DNA of 64,000 bases from Archangium violaceum (GCF_016859125.1 NZ_CP069338.1:8121001-8185000); one strand, 5' to 3'. Shown: positions 35,003 to 44,367, counted from the stretch's first letter. The notes: generated by a model not told the origin, from the sequence alone. Numbers and translations are program-made.

Positions 35003-37441
35003 TTGAGGCTCCCCGTTCTCTCGCTCAAGTTCCTTCTCCCGCTCCTCGCCGCCGTTTGGACGGTGATGCCCGGTCGCGTGCTTGCGCAGGCGGACGACCA
35101 GGGCACTCCGCCGGCCTCCGTGCCTCCCGCGGCGCTCCCTCCGGCTCCCGCCATGCCCGGCTCCGACGCTCCGGTCGCCCCCGATCGCGAGGTCCGTGAG
35201 GGCGAGGTCGTCGAAATCCGCATCGAGGGCAACCGCCGCGTCGAGTCCGAGGCCGTCCGCCGCGCCCTCCGCACCCAGGTGGGCCAGGTCTTCGACGAGA
35301 CGCGCACCGCCGAGGATCTCCGGGCCGTCTGGGCGCTCGGCTACTTCAGCGACGTGCAGTTGCTGGTGCAGCGCCTGCCCACCGGCGGCATCACCTACGT
35401 GGTGCGCGTGCAGGAGCGCCCCTCCATCCGGACCGTGAAGCTCTCTGGCAACGAGGAGCTCAGTCAGGACGACCTCAAGGAGTCCATCGAGATCCGGGCG
35501 CTCACCATCCTGGACATGGACGCGGTTCGCCGCACCCAGAAGAAGATCCAGGAGAAGTACATCGACAAGGGCTACTTCCTCGCCGAGGTCAACCACAGGG
35601 TCGTCCCCCTGGAGGGCGGCCAGGTCGATGTGGTCTTCGACATCGACGAGAACTCCAAGGTGATGGTGAAGGACATCGTCTTCCTGGGCGCGGAGAAGGT
35701 ACCTGCCGCCAAGCTCAAGGACGTGATGCTCACCAAGGAGGGCGGCTACCTCTCCTTCATCACCGGCGAGGGCACCTACCGCGAGGAGGTGTTCCAGCGT
35801 GACCTGGCGGTCATCCAGGCCACCTACTACGACGAGGGCTTCATCAACGTCCGGGTGGACAAGCCCACCGTCTCGCTCTCCGCCGACAAGCGCTACATCT
35901 ACGTCACCATCCGCGTGACGGAAGGGGAGCGCTACGACATCGGGAAGATCGACTTCGCGGGTGACCTGGTGGTGCCCAAGGAGGAACTGGCGAAGCTGAT
36001 GACGTCCTCGACGGGCACGCACTTCAGCCGCACGCAACTCGGCCAGGACATCCAGGCGATCACCGACGTCTACTACGACCGCGGCTACGCCTACGCCAAC
36101 ATCAACCCCGTCACGTCGATCAACGCGGATGAGAGGACGGTGGACCTGACCTTCGACGTGCAGAAGGGTCCGCAGGTCTCCATCGAGCGCATCGACGTCA
36201 TCGGCAACACCAAGACGCGCGACAAGGTCATCCGCCGCGAGCTGCGCGTCTACGAGGGCGAGCTCTACAGTGGCACCGGCGTGCGCCGCAGCAAGGATCG
36301 CGTGACGGCGCTCGGCTTCTTCGAGACGGTGGAGGTGACGCAGCGGCCGGGCAGCCGCGAGGACACCATCGTCGTCCAGGTGGAGGTGAAGGAGAAGGCC
36401 ACCGGTACCTTCCAGGTGGGCCTCGGCTTCTCCAACGTGGAGAGCTTCATCTTCACGGCCCAGGTGTCGCAGAACAACTTCCTGGGGTGGGGGCAGAGCG
36501 TGTCGGCCTCGGCGCAGATCTCCAGCCTGCGCTCGCTCGTCCAGCTGTCGTACTTCGATCCCTACTTCCTGGACACCAACTTCCTCCTGTCCGTGGACTT
36601 CTCCCGCGTGGAGGCGGACTACCTCGACTTCACCCGTCTGTCGACGGGCGGCAACCTGTCGTTGGGCTATCAGGTGCTCGAGGACCTGCTCGTCAACGTG
36701 GGCTACTCGCAGGAGCACGTGGACGTGCAGGCCGCGGAGAGCTACGGCGGCGTGCTGCTGGCCAACCGCTTCCTCAGTGGCGTGACGAGCTCGGTGCGCC
36801 TGTCCCTCACCTACGACAAGCGCAACAACCGCCTCTTCCCCTCCAAGGGCTTCATCCACTACGGCTCGGTCGAGTACGCGCCCTCGTTCCTCGGCGGCTC
36901 GTTCCTCTTCACCCGGTACACCGCCTACTCGCGCCTCTACTTCCCGCTGCCGCTGGGCGCCGTCTTCAAGACGAACGCCACCGTGGGCTACATCCAGCAG
37001 TTGGATCCCAACCGCCCGCTGCCCATCTCCGAGCTCTACTACCTGGGTGGTATCAACTCGGTGCGCGGCTACCTGCTGCGCAGCATCAGCCCCTCGCTGC
37101 TGGCGCCCCGCTCGGGTTCGCCGGACGCCCCCATCGAGCGGCTCAACGTGGGCGGCAACAAGCAGCTCATCGTCAACCTGGAGCTGGAGTTCCCCATCCT
37201 CGAGAAGGCCGGCATCCGCGGCGTGGTCTTCTATGACGCGGGAAATGCTTTCGCCACCAACGAGCGCTTCTTCCAGGATCTGCAGGACGACGTCCCCCTG
37301 GGACTGTTCCACTCGGTGGGCTTTGGCTTCCGTTGGTTCTCGCCGGTCGGTCCCTTGCGCTTCGAGTGGGGAATCCCGATCACGCGGCGACCGGATGATG
37401 ACCCCCTGCTGTTCGAGTTTACGATCGGCAATTTCTTCTGA
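35003..37441 (+). CDS. bamA: BamA, outer-membrane protein assembly factor
   Basis: An 812-residue outer-membrane protein. Signal peptide about 1-29 (ending RVLAQ), then a Pro-rich linker. Five POTRA domains lie at about 65-420 (openings include VVEIRIEGNRRVESE, IRTVKLSGNEELSQDD, VSIERIDVIGNTKTRD). The 16-strand barrel covers about 420-812, with the family motif YLGGINSVRGYLLRSISP on loop 6 and a C-terminal Phe. BamA folds and inserts barrel proteins. The TTG start at 35003 is needed to include the signal; no strong Shine-Dalgarno is seen. skp follows. Confidence 0.96.
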   Translation: MRLPVLSLKFLLPLLAAVWTVMPGRVLAQADDQGTPPASVPPAALPPAPAMPGSDAPVAPDREVREGEVVEIRIEGNRRVESEAVRRALRTQVGQVFDETRTAEDLRAVWALGYFSDVQLLVQRLPTGGITYVVRVQERPSIRTVKLSGNEELSQDDLKESIEIRALTILDMDAVRRTQKKIQEKYIDKGYFLAEVNHRVVPLEGGQVDVVFDIDENSKVMVKDIVFLGAEKVPAAKLKDVMLTKEGGYLSFITGEGTYREEVFQRDLAVIQATYYDEGFINVRVDKPTVSLSADKRYIYVTIRVTEGERYDIGKIDFAGDLVVPKEELAKLMTSSTGTHFSRTQLGQDIQAITDVYYDRGYAYANINPVTSINADERTVDLTFDVQKGPQVSIERIDVIGNTKTRDKVIRRELRVYEGELYSGTGVRRSKDRVTALGFFETVEVTQRPGSREDTIVVQVEVKEKATGTFQVGLGFSNVESFIFTAQVSQNNFLGWGQSVSASAQISSLRSLVQLSYFDPYFLDTNFLLSVDFSRVEADYLDFTRLSTGGNLSLGYQVLEDLLVNVGYSQEHVDVQAAESYGGVLLANRFLSGVTSSVRLSLTYDKRNNRLFPSKGFIHYGSVEYAPSFLGGSFLFTRYTAYSRLYFPLPLGAVFKTNATVGYIQQLDPNRPLPISELYYLGGINSVRGYLLRSISPSLLAPRSGSPDAPIERLNVGGNKQLIVNLELEFPILEKAGIRGVVFYDAGNAFATNERFFQDLQDDVPLGLFHSVGFGFRWFSPVGPLRFEWGIPITRRPDDDPLLFEFTIGNFF

Positions 37442-37544
37442 TACGTCGTCCGCCCGCTCTCCAAGTGACCGTCTTCCCGGCCTTTGAACAGGGGAGCGGG
37501 ACGGGACGTCGGAGTTTCAAACCTTCCCCGAGGAGCTGTCGCAC

Positions 37545-38111
37545 ATGTCGCTTCGAAGCAAACTGTCGGTTCTGGCCCTTGCCCTCTCGCTCGCCGTGCC
37601 GACCCTGGCCGCCGCCGCCGACCTGAAGATGGGTTACGTCGACTACCAGCGCGTCATGCTCGAGGTGGACGACGGCAAGTCCGCCAAGGCCCGCCTCCAG
37701 AAGTGGCTGGAGGCGCGTCAGAAGGAGATCGACGCCCAGCAGGAGGCCCTCCGCAAGGAGAAGGAGACGCTGGACAAGCAGGCCAGCGCCATGAGCGAGG
37801 AGACGCGCATCCAGAAGGCCACGGACCTGCAGAAGAAGGTCTACGACCTGGCCCAGAAGTGGGAGAAGAGCCGCGGTGAGGCCGCCGAGCGCGAGCGCAA
37901 GGAGATGGAGCCCATCATCGCGAAGATCGACGGTGTCATCCGCACCATCGCCGAGCGCGAGGGCCTGGCCATGGTCTTCGAGAAGCGGGACTCCGGTCTG
38001 GTGTACGCGCTCAACCAGTATGACCTGACCAACGAGGTCATCCGCACCTACAACAGCTCCAAGGGCAAGGCCAAGGACGCCCCGGTCGCCAAGGACGCTC
38101 CCAAGAAGTAG
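37545..38111 (+). CDS. skp: Skp/OmpH family periplasmic chaperone
   Basis: A 188-residue protein: a signal peptide (about 1-25, AAAAD), the Skp opening [21 protein letters not shown], a long charged coiled coil (about 50-125), and a short return strand ([14 protein letters not shown]). The C-terminus is Lys/Ala-rich. Skp trimers hold unfolded outer-membrane proteins between the Sec channel and BamA. The location between bamA and lpxD is the same as in many Gram-negative bacteria. Confidence 0.92.
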   Translation: MSLRSKLSVLALALSLAVPTLAAAADLKMGYVDYQRVMLEVDDGKSAKARLQKWLEARQKEIDAQQEALRKEKETLDKQASAMSEETRIQKATDLQKKVYDLAQKWEKSRGEAAERERKEMEPIIAKIDGVIRTIAEREGLAMVFEKRDSGLVYALNQYDLTNEVIRTYNSSKGKAKDAPVAKDAPKK

Positions 38112-38118
38112 GCCTTCC

Positions 38119-39183
38119 GTGCACGCATCCAACCCCCGCCGGCTCGGGGAGCTCGCCACCCATGTGGGCGGCGAGCTCATCGGCGATGCCGGCCTCCTGA
38201 TTTCGGGGCTCAACGGGCTCGCCGAGGCGAACCCGGGCGAGCTCTCCTTCTACGGCAATCCGCGCTACCGCCGGCAGTTCGAGGCCACGAAGGCCTCGGC
38301 CGTGCTGGTGGGGCCGGATGTCGAGCCCCGCGAGGGCGTGTCCCTGGTGCGTGTGTCCAATCCGCATCTGGCCTTCGCGAGAATCTCCAGCCTCTTCCAC
38401 CCACGGTCCTCCTACGCGGCGGGCGTGCGGCCCGGGGCGCACGTGCACCCCGAGGCGCGCGTGCATCCGGAGGCCACGGTGATGGCGGGTGCCACGGTGG
38501 AGAAGCACGCCACCGTGGGCGCGCGCGCGGTGCTCTTCCCCGGAGTCTACGTGGGCGAGGAGGCGGGCATCGGCGAGGACAGCGTGCTGTACCCCAACGT
38601 CACCGTGCGCGAGCACTGCCAGGTGGGCGCGCGCGTCATCCTCCATGCCTCGTGCGTGGTGGGCGCGGACGGCTTCGGCTTCGCCTTCAACCCCGAGGGC
38701 GAGCGGGGCCCGGAGCACTACAAGGTGCCCCAGGCCGGTATCGTCCGCATCGAGGATGACGTGGAGGTGGGGGCCTGCACCACCATCGATCGGGCGACGA
38801 TCGGAGAAACCGTCATCGGGCGCGGCTCGAAGCTCGACAATCTGGTGCAGATCGCCCACAACGTGAAGGTGGGTCCGCTGACGCTCATCTGCGCGCAGGC
38901 GGGCGTGTCCGGCTCCGCGGAGCTGGGCACGGGCGTGGTTCTGGCGGGGCAGGTGGGCGTGGTGGGTCACATCCGCGTGGGAGACCTGGCCAAGGTCGGG
39001 GCCCAGTCGGGTGTGGCGCATGACGTGGAGGACGGACAGGTGGTGAGCGGCACCCCGGCCATGCCGCATCGAGAGTGGTTGCGCATGTCGGCGGCACTGG
39101 GGCAGATCAGTGATCTGCTCAAGGAAGTGCGTACCCTGCGGCGCAGGGTGGACATGCTCGAGAAGAAGGAGAAGGGCGGATGA
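38119..39183 (+). CDS. lpxD: LpxD, UDP-3-O-(3-hydroxyacyl)glucosamine N-acyltransferase
   Basis: A 354-residue enzyme adding the N-linked acyl chain in lipid A synthesis (third step). The N-terminal uridine-binding domain (about 1-100; [18 protein letters not shown]) is followed by left-handed beta-helix hexapeptide repeats (about 105-300; e.g. [28 protein letters not shown]) and a C-terminal helix. Catalytic His is likely in [10 protein letters not shown] (about 250). GTG start 7 bases after the skp stop. Its stop overlaps the fabZ ATG (ATGA). Confidence 0.96.
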   Translation: MHASNPRRLGELATHVGGELIGDAGLLISGLNGLAEANPGELSFYGNPRYRRQFEATKASAVLVGPDVEPREGVSLVRVSNPHLAFARISSLFHPRSSYAAGVRPGAHVHPEARVHPEATVMAGATVEKHATVGARAVLFPGVYVGEEAGIGEDSVLYPNVTVREHCQVGARVILHASCVVGADGFGFAFNPEGERGPEHYKVPQAGIVRIEDDVEVGACTTIDRATIGETVIGRGSKLDNLVQIAHNVKVGPLTLICAQAGVSGSAELGTGVVLAGQVGVVGHIRVGDLAKVGAQSGVAHDVEDGQVVSGTPAMPHREWLRMSAALGQISDLLKEVRTLRRRVDMLEKKEKGG

Positions 39184-39656
39184 TGGACATCATGGACATC
39201 CAGGGGCTGCTGCCGCACCGCTATCCATTCCTCCTGGTGGATCGGGTGGTGGAGATCGTCCCTGGCCAGAAGCTGGTGGCGTTCAAGAACGTCACCATGA
39301 ACGAGCCCTTCTTCAACGGCCATTTCCCGGGGCATCCGGTGATGCCGGGAGTGCTCATCCTGGAGGCGCTGGCGCAGGCCACGGCCATTCTCGCCTACAA
39401 GACCGAGAACATGGATCCCACCCAGAAGGTGTCGTACCTGATGGGCGTGGATGGCGCGCGCTTCCGCAAGCCGGTGGTGCCAGGAGACCGGCTGCAGCTG
39501 AACGTCGAGGTCATCCGCCACAAGGGCGCCATCTGGAAGACCAAGGGCACGGCCACGGTGGACGGCGTGAAGGTGGCCGAGGGCGAGTTCCTCGCCACCG
39601 TGGTGGACAAGGACAAGGACAAGGACGAGAGCGGCTCCGCGGCCGAGGCGTCCTGA
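39180..39656 (+). CDS. fabZ: FabZ, 3-hydroxyacyl-ACP dehydratase
   Basis: A 158-residue hot-dog-fold dehydratase of fatty acid synthesis that competes with LpxA/LpxD for 3-hydroxyacyl-[20 protein letters not shown], then [19 protein letters not shown] with catalytic His and Glu. The tail adds a Lys/Asp repeat (KDKDKDKDE) and a Ser/Ala-rich end absent from the E. coli protein. Translationally coupled to lpxD, which helps balance membrane phospholipid and lipid A supply. Confidence 0.96.
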   Translation: MMDIMDIQGLLPHRYPFLLVDRVVEIVPGQKLVAFKNVTMNEPFFNGHFPGHPVMPGVLILEALAQATAILAYKTENMDPTQKVSYLMGVDGARFRKPVVPGDRLQLNVEVIRHKGAIWKTKGTATVDGVKVAEGEFLATVVDKDKDKDESGSAAEAS

Positions 39657-39677
39657 GAAGGTAGGGAGGTAGACTCC

Positions 39678-40454
39678 ATGGCGCAGGTTCACCCCACTGC
39701 GGTGGTTCACCCCGGTGCTCGTCTCCATGAGACGGTGGAGGTTGGCCCCTACGCCATCATCGGCGAGAAGGTGACGGTGGGCGAGGGGACTCGAGTGGGC
39801 CCCCACGTCGTCATCGACGGGCGCACCACGCTGGGGGCGCGCAACCGCATCTTCCCCTTCGCCTCGGTGGGTGGCGCCCCGCAGGACCTGAAGTACGCGG
39901 GCGAGGACACCGAGCTCATCATCGGTGACGGCAACACCATCCGCGAGTCGTGCACGCTCAACATCGGCACGGCCGGCGGTGGTGGCGTGACGCGGGTGGG
40001 CAACAACAACCTCTTCATGGCCTACAGCCACGTGGCCCACGACTGCGTGGTGGGCAATGGCTGCATCGTCGCCAACAGCGTGGCGCTGGCCGGGCACGTG
40101 TACTTGGAGGACTTCGTCATCCTTGGAGGCCTGTCCGCGGTGCACCAGTTCACCCGCCTGGGCAAGCACGCGTTCATCGCGGGCGGGTCCATGGTGACGA
40201 TGGACGTGGCCCCCTACTGCACGGCGCAGGGGGACCGGGCGGAGCTGGCCGGCCTCAACGTGGTGGGTCTGCAGCGTCACGGCTTCTCCGAGGAGCAGAT
40301 CGGCCGCATCAAGGAGGCCTACAAGATCCTCTTCCGCTCGAAGCTGCAGCTGGCCGAAGCCATCTCCCAGCTGAAGACGGAGATGGGTGGCCACTCGGAG
40401 ATCGAGTACCTGTTGAACTTCGTCAGCCAGAGCAAGCGCGGGCTGACGCGCTGA
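39678..40454 (+). CDS. lpxA: LpxA, UDP-N-acetylglucosamine O-acyltransferase
   Basis: A 258-residue hexapeptide-repeat acyltransferase, the first lipid A step. The left-handed beta-helix starts at once (VHPTAVVHPGARLHETVEVGPYAIIGEKVTVG). The catalytic histidine is in AYSHVAHDC (about 121), with GLSAVHQFTRLGKHAFI following. The C-terminal helices (about 190-258) are typical. The start ATG at 39678 lies after GGTAGGGAGGT. lpxI follows 7 bases after its stop. Confidence 0.97.
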   Translation: MAQVHPTAVVHPGARLHETVEVGPYAIIGEKVTVGEGTRVGPHVVIDGRTTLGARNRIFPFASVGGAPQDLKYAGEDTELIIGDGNTIRESCTLNIGTAGGGGVTRVGNNNLFMAYSHVAHDCVVGNGCIVANSVALAGHVYLEDFVILGGLSAVHQFTRLGKHAFIAGGSMVTMDVAPYCTAQGDRAELAGLNVVGLQRHGFSEEQIGRIKEAYKILFRSKLQLAEAISQLKTEMGGHSEIEYLLNFVSQSKRGLTR

Positions 40455-40461
40455 CGCGATC

Positions 40462-41265
40462 GTGGAGCCCATCGGCCTCATCGCGGGCAACGGACGGTTG
40501 CCCTTCCTGTTCGCGAGCGCGGCCCGGGAGCAGGGGCTGCGGGTAGTGGCGGTGGCGCACCGCAACGAGGCGGATCCGGCCCTGGAGGCGGAGGTCGCCG
40601 AGCTGACGTGGGTGCGGCTGGGCCAGGTGGACCGCATCGTCCGTGCCTTCAACAAGGCGGGGGTGAAGCGGGCGGCGATGGCCGGAGGCATCGGCCGGGT
40701 GCGGGCGCTGACGGACGCACGGCCGGACCTGGGTGCGCTGCGCATCATCTCGCGCCTGCGCAGCTTCCGGGATGACACCCTGCTGCGCGCGGTGGCGGAT
40801 TACTTCGAGTCGCACGGCATCACCATCGTGGCGCCCACGGATTGGCTGGCGCAGGCGCTGTGCCCCGAGGGGCACCTGGCGGGCCCGCGACTCCACCCCG
40901 CGCAGGAGAAGGACGTGGCGCTGGGGCGGGAGGTGGCCACGCTGCTGGGACAGGCGGACGTGGGGCAGACGGTGGTGGTTCGCAACGGTCACGTGCTGGC
41001 GCTGGAGGCGGTGGAGGGCACGGACGAGGCCATCCGCCGGGGAGGGAAGTACGGCGGGGAGGGCGCGGTGGTGGTGAAGCGTTGCAAGCCGGGGCAGGAT
41101 CTGCGGTTCGATCTGCCCGCGGTGGGCCCACGCACCCTGGAGGTGATGGGGGAGGTGGGGGCGAAGGTGCTGGCGCTGGAAGCGGGGAAGACGGTGCTGC
41201 TGGACGCTCCGGAGCTCTTCCGGGGGGCGGAGAAGGCGGGCATCACCCTGGTCGGAGTGCCGTGA
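40462..41265 (+). CDS. lpxI: LpxI, UDP-2,3-diacylglucosamine pyrophosphatase
   Basis: A 267-residue protein of the LpxI (DUF1009) family, the non-homologous alternative to LpxH for cleaving UDP-diacylglucosamine to lipid X. The N-terminal domain opens with IGLIAGNGRLPFLFASAAREQG. The C-terminal domain carries VVRNGHVLALEAVEGTDEAI and VVVKRCKPGQDLRFDLPAVGPRT, both strongly conserved in the family. GTG start at 40462. It closes the lpxD-fabZ-lpxA-lpxI run; lpxB is 3.1 kb further on the opposite strand. Confidence 0.95.
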   Translation: MEPIGLIAGNGRLPFLFASAAREQGLRVVAVAHRNEADPALEAEVAELTWVRLGQVDRIVRAFNKAGVKRAAMAGGIGRVRALTDARPDLGALRIISRLRSFRDDTLLRAVADYFESHGITIVAPTDWLAQALCPEGHLAGPRLHPAQEKDVALGREVATLLGQADVGQTVVVRNGHVLALEAVEGTDEAIRRGGKYGGEGAVVVKRCKPGQDLRFDLPAVGPRTLEVMGEVGAKVLALEAGKTVLLDAPELFRGAEKAGITLVGVP

Positions 41266-41292
41266 AGGTTCCCAGGCCGCTCACCGTGCAGG

Positions 41293-41328
41293 CTCCCTCA
41301 CCCTCTGGGAGAGGGCTGGGGTGAGGGT
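41293..41328 (+). repeat. REP-like palindromic repeat, copy 1
   Basis: CCCTCT at 41301-41306 and AGAGGG at 41310-41315 form a tight hairpin. CCCTCACCC at 41295-41303 is complementary to GGGTGAGGG at 41319-41327, an alternative longer stem. It lies 28 bases after lpxI and may act as a transcript end. The same pattern, in the same orientation, recurs at 52146 and 59763. Confidence 0.75.
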
Positions 41329-41469
41329 CGTCTTCACCCGTGCCTGTGTGGAATGCTCGCCCCCCAGGGGCCTGTTCCGGACACTGCTCCAAGACCCAAC
41401 CCGTGTTCGCGTTGCACGTGCCGCGCGTCCCGGCGAGGGTACGCTCTGGCTCGGAGGTCACCCCCCCGC

Positions 41470-42489
41470 ATGAACGTACGCTTGCTGCTGCTGTGCCTCA
41501 CCCTGACTCCTCTCTGCGCGCTCGCGGACGCGGTGCGCGTGTCGCTCCAACCCCAGGCCGCGGTGGGCAAGGGTCTGCCAGCCCTCCAGGTACACATCGA
41601 GGAGCCCATCGCTGGCTTCGAGGTGAGGCTGAAGCGCGGTGATGGCAAGGAGGTCCGGGTGAAGGGCGGCGGCGAGCCGGGCGTGACGCGCACCGTGCAG
41701 CTGGAGCAGCCCGAGGGCCGCTTCCACTACGAGGGCGAGCTGGTGGTGCGCTTCCCGGACGCGGAGGAGGCCTCGATGCCGCTGTCCTTCGATGCGGAGC
41801 TGCTGGGGCCACTGAAGCTGACGGTGGTCCCCGAGGACGTGGACGTGCAGGGGCGCAAGCTGCGCTTCACGCTGTCGCGGCCCGCGTCACGCGCGGAGGT
41901 GACGGTCCTCATGGACACCGGCAAGAAGGCCTTCGAGGGCGAGGTGCCCTTCGACGGCGCGCCCGCGGGCAAGCCGCTGGAGGTGACGTGGCCGGCGGCG
42001 GAGGGTCGTGTGCTGCGCATCTCGCTCAAGGCCTTCGACACCTCCGACTTCTACACGGCCGTGGACCTCTTCCCGTGGCGGGTGGACATCCCTCATGAGG
42101 AGGTCAACTTCCCCTCGGGCAGCGCGGAGGTCCCGGTCCCCGAGCGGCGGAAGCTGGACGCCAGCCACGCGCTCATCGCCGACGCGGTGAAGCGCTACGG
42201 CCGCTTCGCGGAGCTGCGCCTCTACATCCTCGGGCACACCGACACGGTGGGAGACACGGCCTCCAACCGCAAGCTGTCCCTCGCGCGCGCCCGTGGCATC
42301 GCGACGTACCTGCGCAAGAAGGGCCTCGAGCTGCCCATCTTCTACGAGGGCTTCGGCGAGGAGTCCCCGCTCGAGGCCACTCCGGACGAGACGGACGCGG
42401 CCGCCAACCGGCGCGCCGAGTACATCCTGGCCGTGGAGCCGCCGGCCCTGTCCTCAACCCCCTTCCCGCCGCAGTGGCGGAAGCTGTGA
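41470..42489 (+). CDS. OmpA-like domain protein
   Basis: A 339-residue exported protein. A signal peptide (about 1-20, CALA-DAV) is followed by a 200-residue beta-rich region without a recognised domain, then a C-terminal OmpA/MotB peptidoglycan-binding domain (about 230-320) with LYILGHTDTVGDTASNRKLSLARARGIATYLRKKG and FGEESP...AANRRAEY. It probably tethers the envelope to peptidoglycan, although no barrel is visible. The ATG at 41470 gives the signal peptide. Confidence 0.88.
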   Translation: MNVRLLLLCLTLTPLCALADAVRVSLQPQAAVGKGLPALQVHIEEPIAGFEVRLKRGDGKEVRVKGGGEPGVTRTVQLEQPEGRFHYEGELVVRFPDAEEASMPLSFDAELLGPLKLTVVPEDVDVQGRKLRFTLSRPASRAEVTVLMDTGKKAFEGEVPFDGAPAGKPLEVTWPAAEGRVLRISLKAFDTSDFYTAVDLFPWRVDIPHEEVNFPSGSAEVPVPERRKLDASHALIADAVKRYGRFAELRLYILGHTDTVGDTASNRKLSLARARGIATYLRKKGLELPIFYEGFGEESPLEATPDETDAAANRRAEYILAVEPPALSSTPFPPQWRKL

Positions 42490-42515
42490 TGTACCCTCTC
42501 AAGGAGAACCGACGG

Positions 42516-42962
42516 ATGAAGCGACTCGTGCTGCCTGCCCTGTTCGCCCTCGCCGCCACCGGCTGCATGCACTCGGCCGAGGCCCGCATCGAACCGGCGG
42601 AGGAGGCTGGCAAGTGCGAGCTGGTCCAGACGCTCATGCGCGAGCAGGTGCCGCGGCAGCTCCTGTCCGAGTTGATGGCGGACGGGCACGACGGGCCCTC
42701 GCAGGTGCTCGTCTTCGTGCGCCGGCCCGAGGAGGCCATGCTGGAGCGCCTCTTCGTCGGAGGGGAGCCCGAGTGCGGCGGGCCCAACTACAAGGTGGTG
42801 CAGGCGATCACCCGTGAAGCGGTGGTGTTCTTCCTCCAGCCCCGGGGGAATGGCTACATCTACGACGCGCAGCGCGCGGCACCCGACGCGTTGTCGCTGG
42901 GCGGCGAGGCCAAGGGCGCGGTGACGAAGGGCGAGGGCGGCTGGGTGTCCTCCAGCATCTGA
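42516..42962 (+). CDS. Hypothetical lipoprotein
   Basis: A 148-residue protein. The signal LVLPALFALAATGC has a lipobox (Cys about 17), and the ATG at 42516 follows AAGGAG by 9 bases. The mature part has a pair of cysteines (GKCELV and EPECGG) and no known domain. The 3' end overlaps the end of the convergent marC gene by 103 bases, an unusually long tail-to-tail overlap. Confidence 0.78.
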   Translation: MKRLVLPALFALAATGCMHSAEARIEPAEEAGKCELVQTLMREQVPRQLLSELMADGHDGPSQVLVFVRRPEEAMLERLFVGGEPECGGPNYKVVQAITREAVVFFLQPRGNGYIYDAQRAAPDALSLGGEAKGAVTKGEGGWVSSSI

Positions 42963-43615
42963 GACACCTCGGCCGGTTCTCCCTTCTCGCGGAGCAGATC
43001 CTTGCCTCCGTCCGCGATGAACTGCACCGCGATGGCCGCGAGGATGAGCCCCATGACGCGCTCGAGGATGGCCACGCCGGACTGCTTGAGCACGCGCTGC
43101 ACGAAGCCCGCGGCGCGCAGCACGAAGTAGCTCGTCAAGAAGGTGAGGATGATGGCCACCAGCACGGGGATGGCGGAGAGCAGATTCTCTCCGCCGCGGG
43201 CCATCAGCACCATGGCGGTGGCGATGGCGCCGGGGCCCGCCAGCAGCGGCATCGCCAGGGGCACCAGGGCCACGTCCTCCTTGCCCACGCTCTCCTGCGT
43301 CTCGGACGGAGTGGTGCGCGTCTCCGAGGGCCGCGCGCGCAGCATGTCCAGCGCGGTGATGAGCAGCAGGATGCCTCCCGCCACCCGGAAGGCGCCCAGC
43401 GAGATGCCGAACACCTTGAAGATGACTCCGCCGAAGACGGCGAAGAAGAGCATCAGCGCGCAGGCCACCATGCACGCGCGCCGCGCCGTGCTGCGGATCT
43501 TCTCCTCCGAGTCCCCCGCCGTCATCGCCAGGAAGATGGGCACCAGGCCCACCGGGTCCACCACGAAGAGGACCGCCGGCAGCGATACGAGGAACAGGGA
43601 CAGGTGCTCGGCCAT
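42860..43615 (-). CDS. MarC-family integral membrane protein
   Basis: A 251-residue protein with six membrane helices. FLVSLPAVLFVVDPVGLVPIFLAMTAG near the N-terminus and PLAMPLLAGPGAIATAMVL at about 120 are the two conserved MarC motifs. Despite the name, the family is not proven to confer multidrug resistance; its function is unknown. The last 40 residues (after about 212) are a polar tail encoded opposite the end of the lipoprotein gene and probably unconserved. The start at 43615 is fixed by the family N-terminus. Confidence 0.88.
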   Translation of the reverse strand: MAEHLSLFLVSLPAVLFVVDPVGLVPIFLAMTAGDSEEKIRSTARRACMVACALMLFFAVFGGVIFKVFGISLGAFRVAGGILLLITALDMLRARPSETRTTPSETQESVGKEDVALVPLAMPLLAGPGAIATAMVLMARGGENLLSAIPVLVAIILTFLTSYFVLRAAGFVQRVLKQSGVAILERVMGLILAAIAVQFIADGGKDLLREKGEPAEVSQMLEDTQPPSPFVTAPLASPPSDNASGAARCAS

Positions 43616-43623
43616 GCGCTCCT

Positions 43624-44328
43624 CTACACCGAGAAACGCAGCTTCCACACCATCGTCAGGGCTTCGAGGAAGATCTTCCGGCTCATCTTGGACTGCCCGA
43701 CGCGGCGGTCCTCGAAGACGATGGGGATCTCCTTCACCGTGAAGCCCTTCTTGAGGGTGCGGTAGGTGAGCTCGATCTGGAAGGCGTAACCGGTGCTCTT
43801 CACCGCCTCCAGGTCGATGGACTCGAGCACCCGGCGGTGGAAGCACTTGAAGCCCCCGGTGAGATCCCGGGTGCCCACGCCGAGGATGCTGCGCGCGTAG
43901 AGCGAGCCGCCCCGGCTGATGATCTTCCGGCCCACGCCCCAGTTCACGGTGCCGCCGCCGCTCACGTATCGCGAGCCCAGCACCAGATCCGCTCCACCCA
44001 TCGCCGTGTCCAGCAGCGTGGGCAGGTAGCGCGGATCATGGCTGAAGTCCGCGTCCATCTCGATGACGTAGGTGTAGCCCGCCTCGAGCGCCACGCGGAA
44101 CGCATGGAGGTAGGCGCGCCCCAGGCCCTGCTTCTTCTCGCGGTGCAGGACGCGGATGCGCGGCTCCTTCGCCGCCAGCTCGTCCGCCAGCTTCCCCGTC
44201 CCATCCGGGGAGTTGTCGTCGACGACGAGGATGTCTACTCGGGGATCGGCCTCGAGCACCGCTCGGGTGATGGGCTCGAGGTTGTCCCGCTCGTTGTAGG
44301 TGGGGATGCAGACCAGCGCTGGGTTCAT
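43624..44328 (-). CDS. Family 2 glycosyltransferase, polyprenol-phosphate mannose synthase-like
   Basis: A 234-residue soluble GT-A enzyme. VCIPTYNERDNLEPI, VDDNSPDGTGKLAD, EMDADFSHDPRYLP (the DxD metal site) and GSRYVSGGGTVNWG match dolichol-phosphate mannosyltransferase DPM1, which moves a sugar from a nucleotide donor to polyprenyl phosphate. No C-terminal membrane helices are present, as in DPM1. Start at 44328; an in-frame ATG at 44343 adds five residues. It ends 8 bases before the marC start, so the two may be co-transcribed. Confidence 0.88.
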   Translation of the reverse strand: MNPALVCIPTYNERDNLEPITRAVLEADPRVDILVVDDNSPDGTGKLADELAAKEPRIRVLHREKKQGLGRAYLHAFRVALEAGYTYVIEMDADFSHDPRYLPTLLDTAMGGADLVLGSRYVSGGGTVNWGVGRKIISRGGSLYARSILGVGTRDLTGGFKCFHRRVLESIDLEAVKSTGYAFQIELTYRTLKKGFTVKEIPIVFEDRRVGQSKMSRKIFLEALTMVWKLRFSV

Positions 44329-44367
44329 TGCGCGGCCGGACATACCAGAGCGGCGGGGCATCCGCTC

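Noticed and set aside
34943..37312. 789-codon minus-strand frame opposite bamA
   Set aside because: Opposite bamA with its POTRA and barrel motifs; Val/Leu/Asp/Gly pattern typical of antisense.
37454..37505. Possible terminator after bamA
   Set aside because: Complementary arms (CCCGCTCTCC and GGGGAGCGGG) are separated by about 30 bases, with an imperfect match and no T tract.
41430..41445. TACGCT as -10 of the OmpA-like gene
   Set aside because: The nearest -35-like TTGCAC is 22 bases away, too far for a standard promoter.
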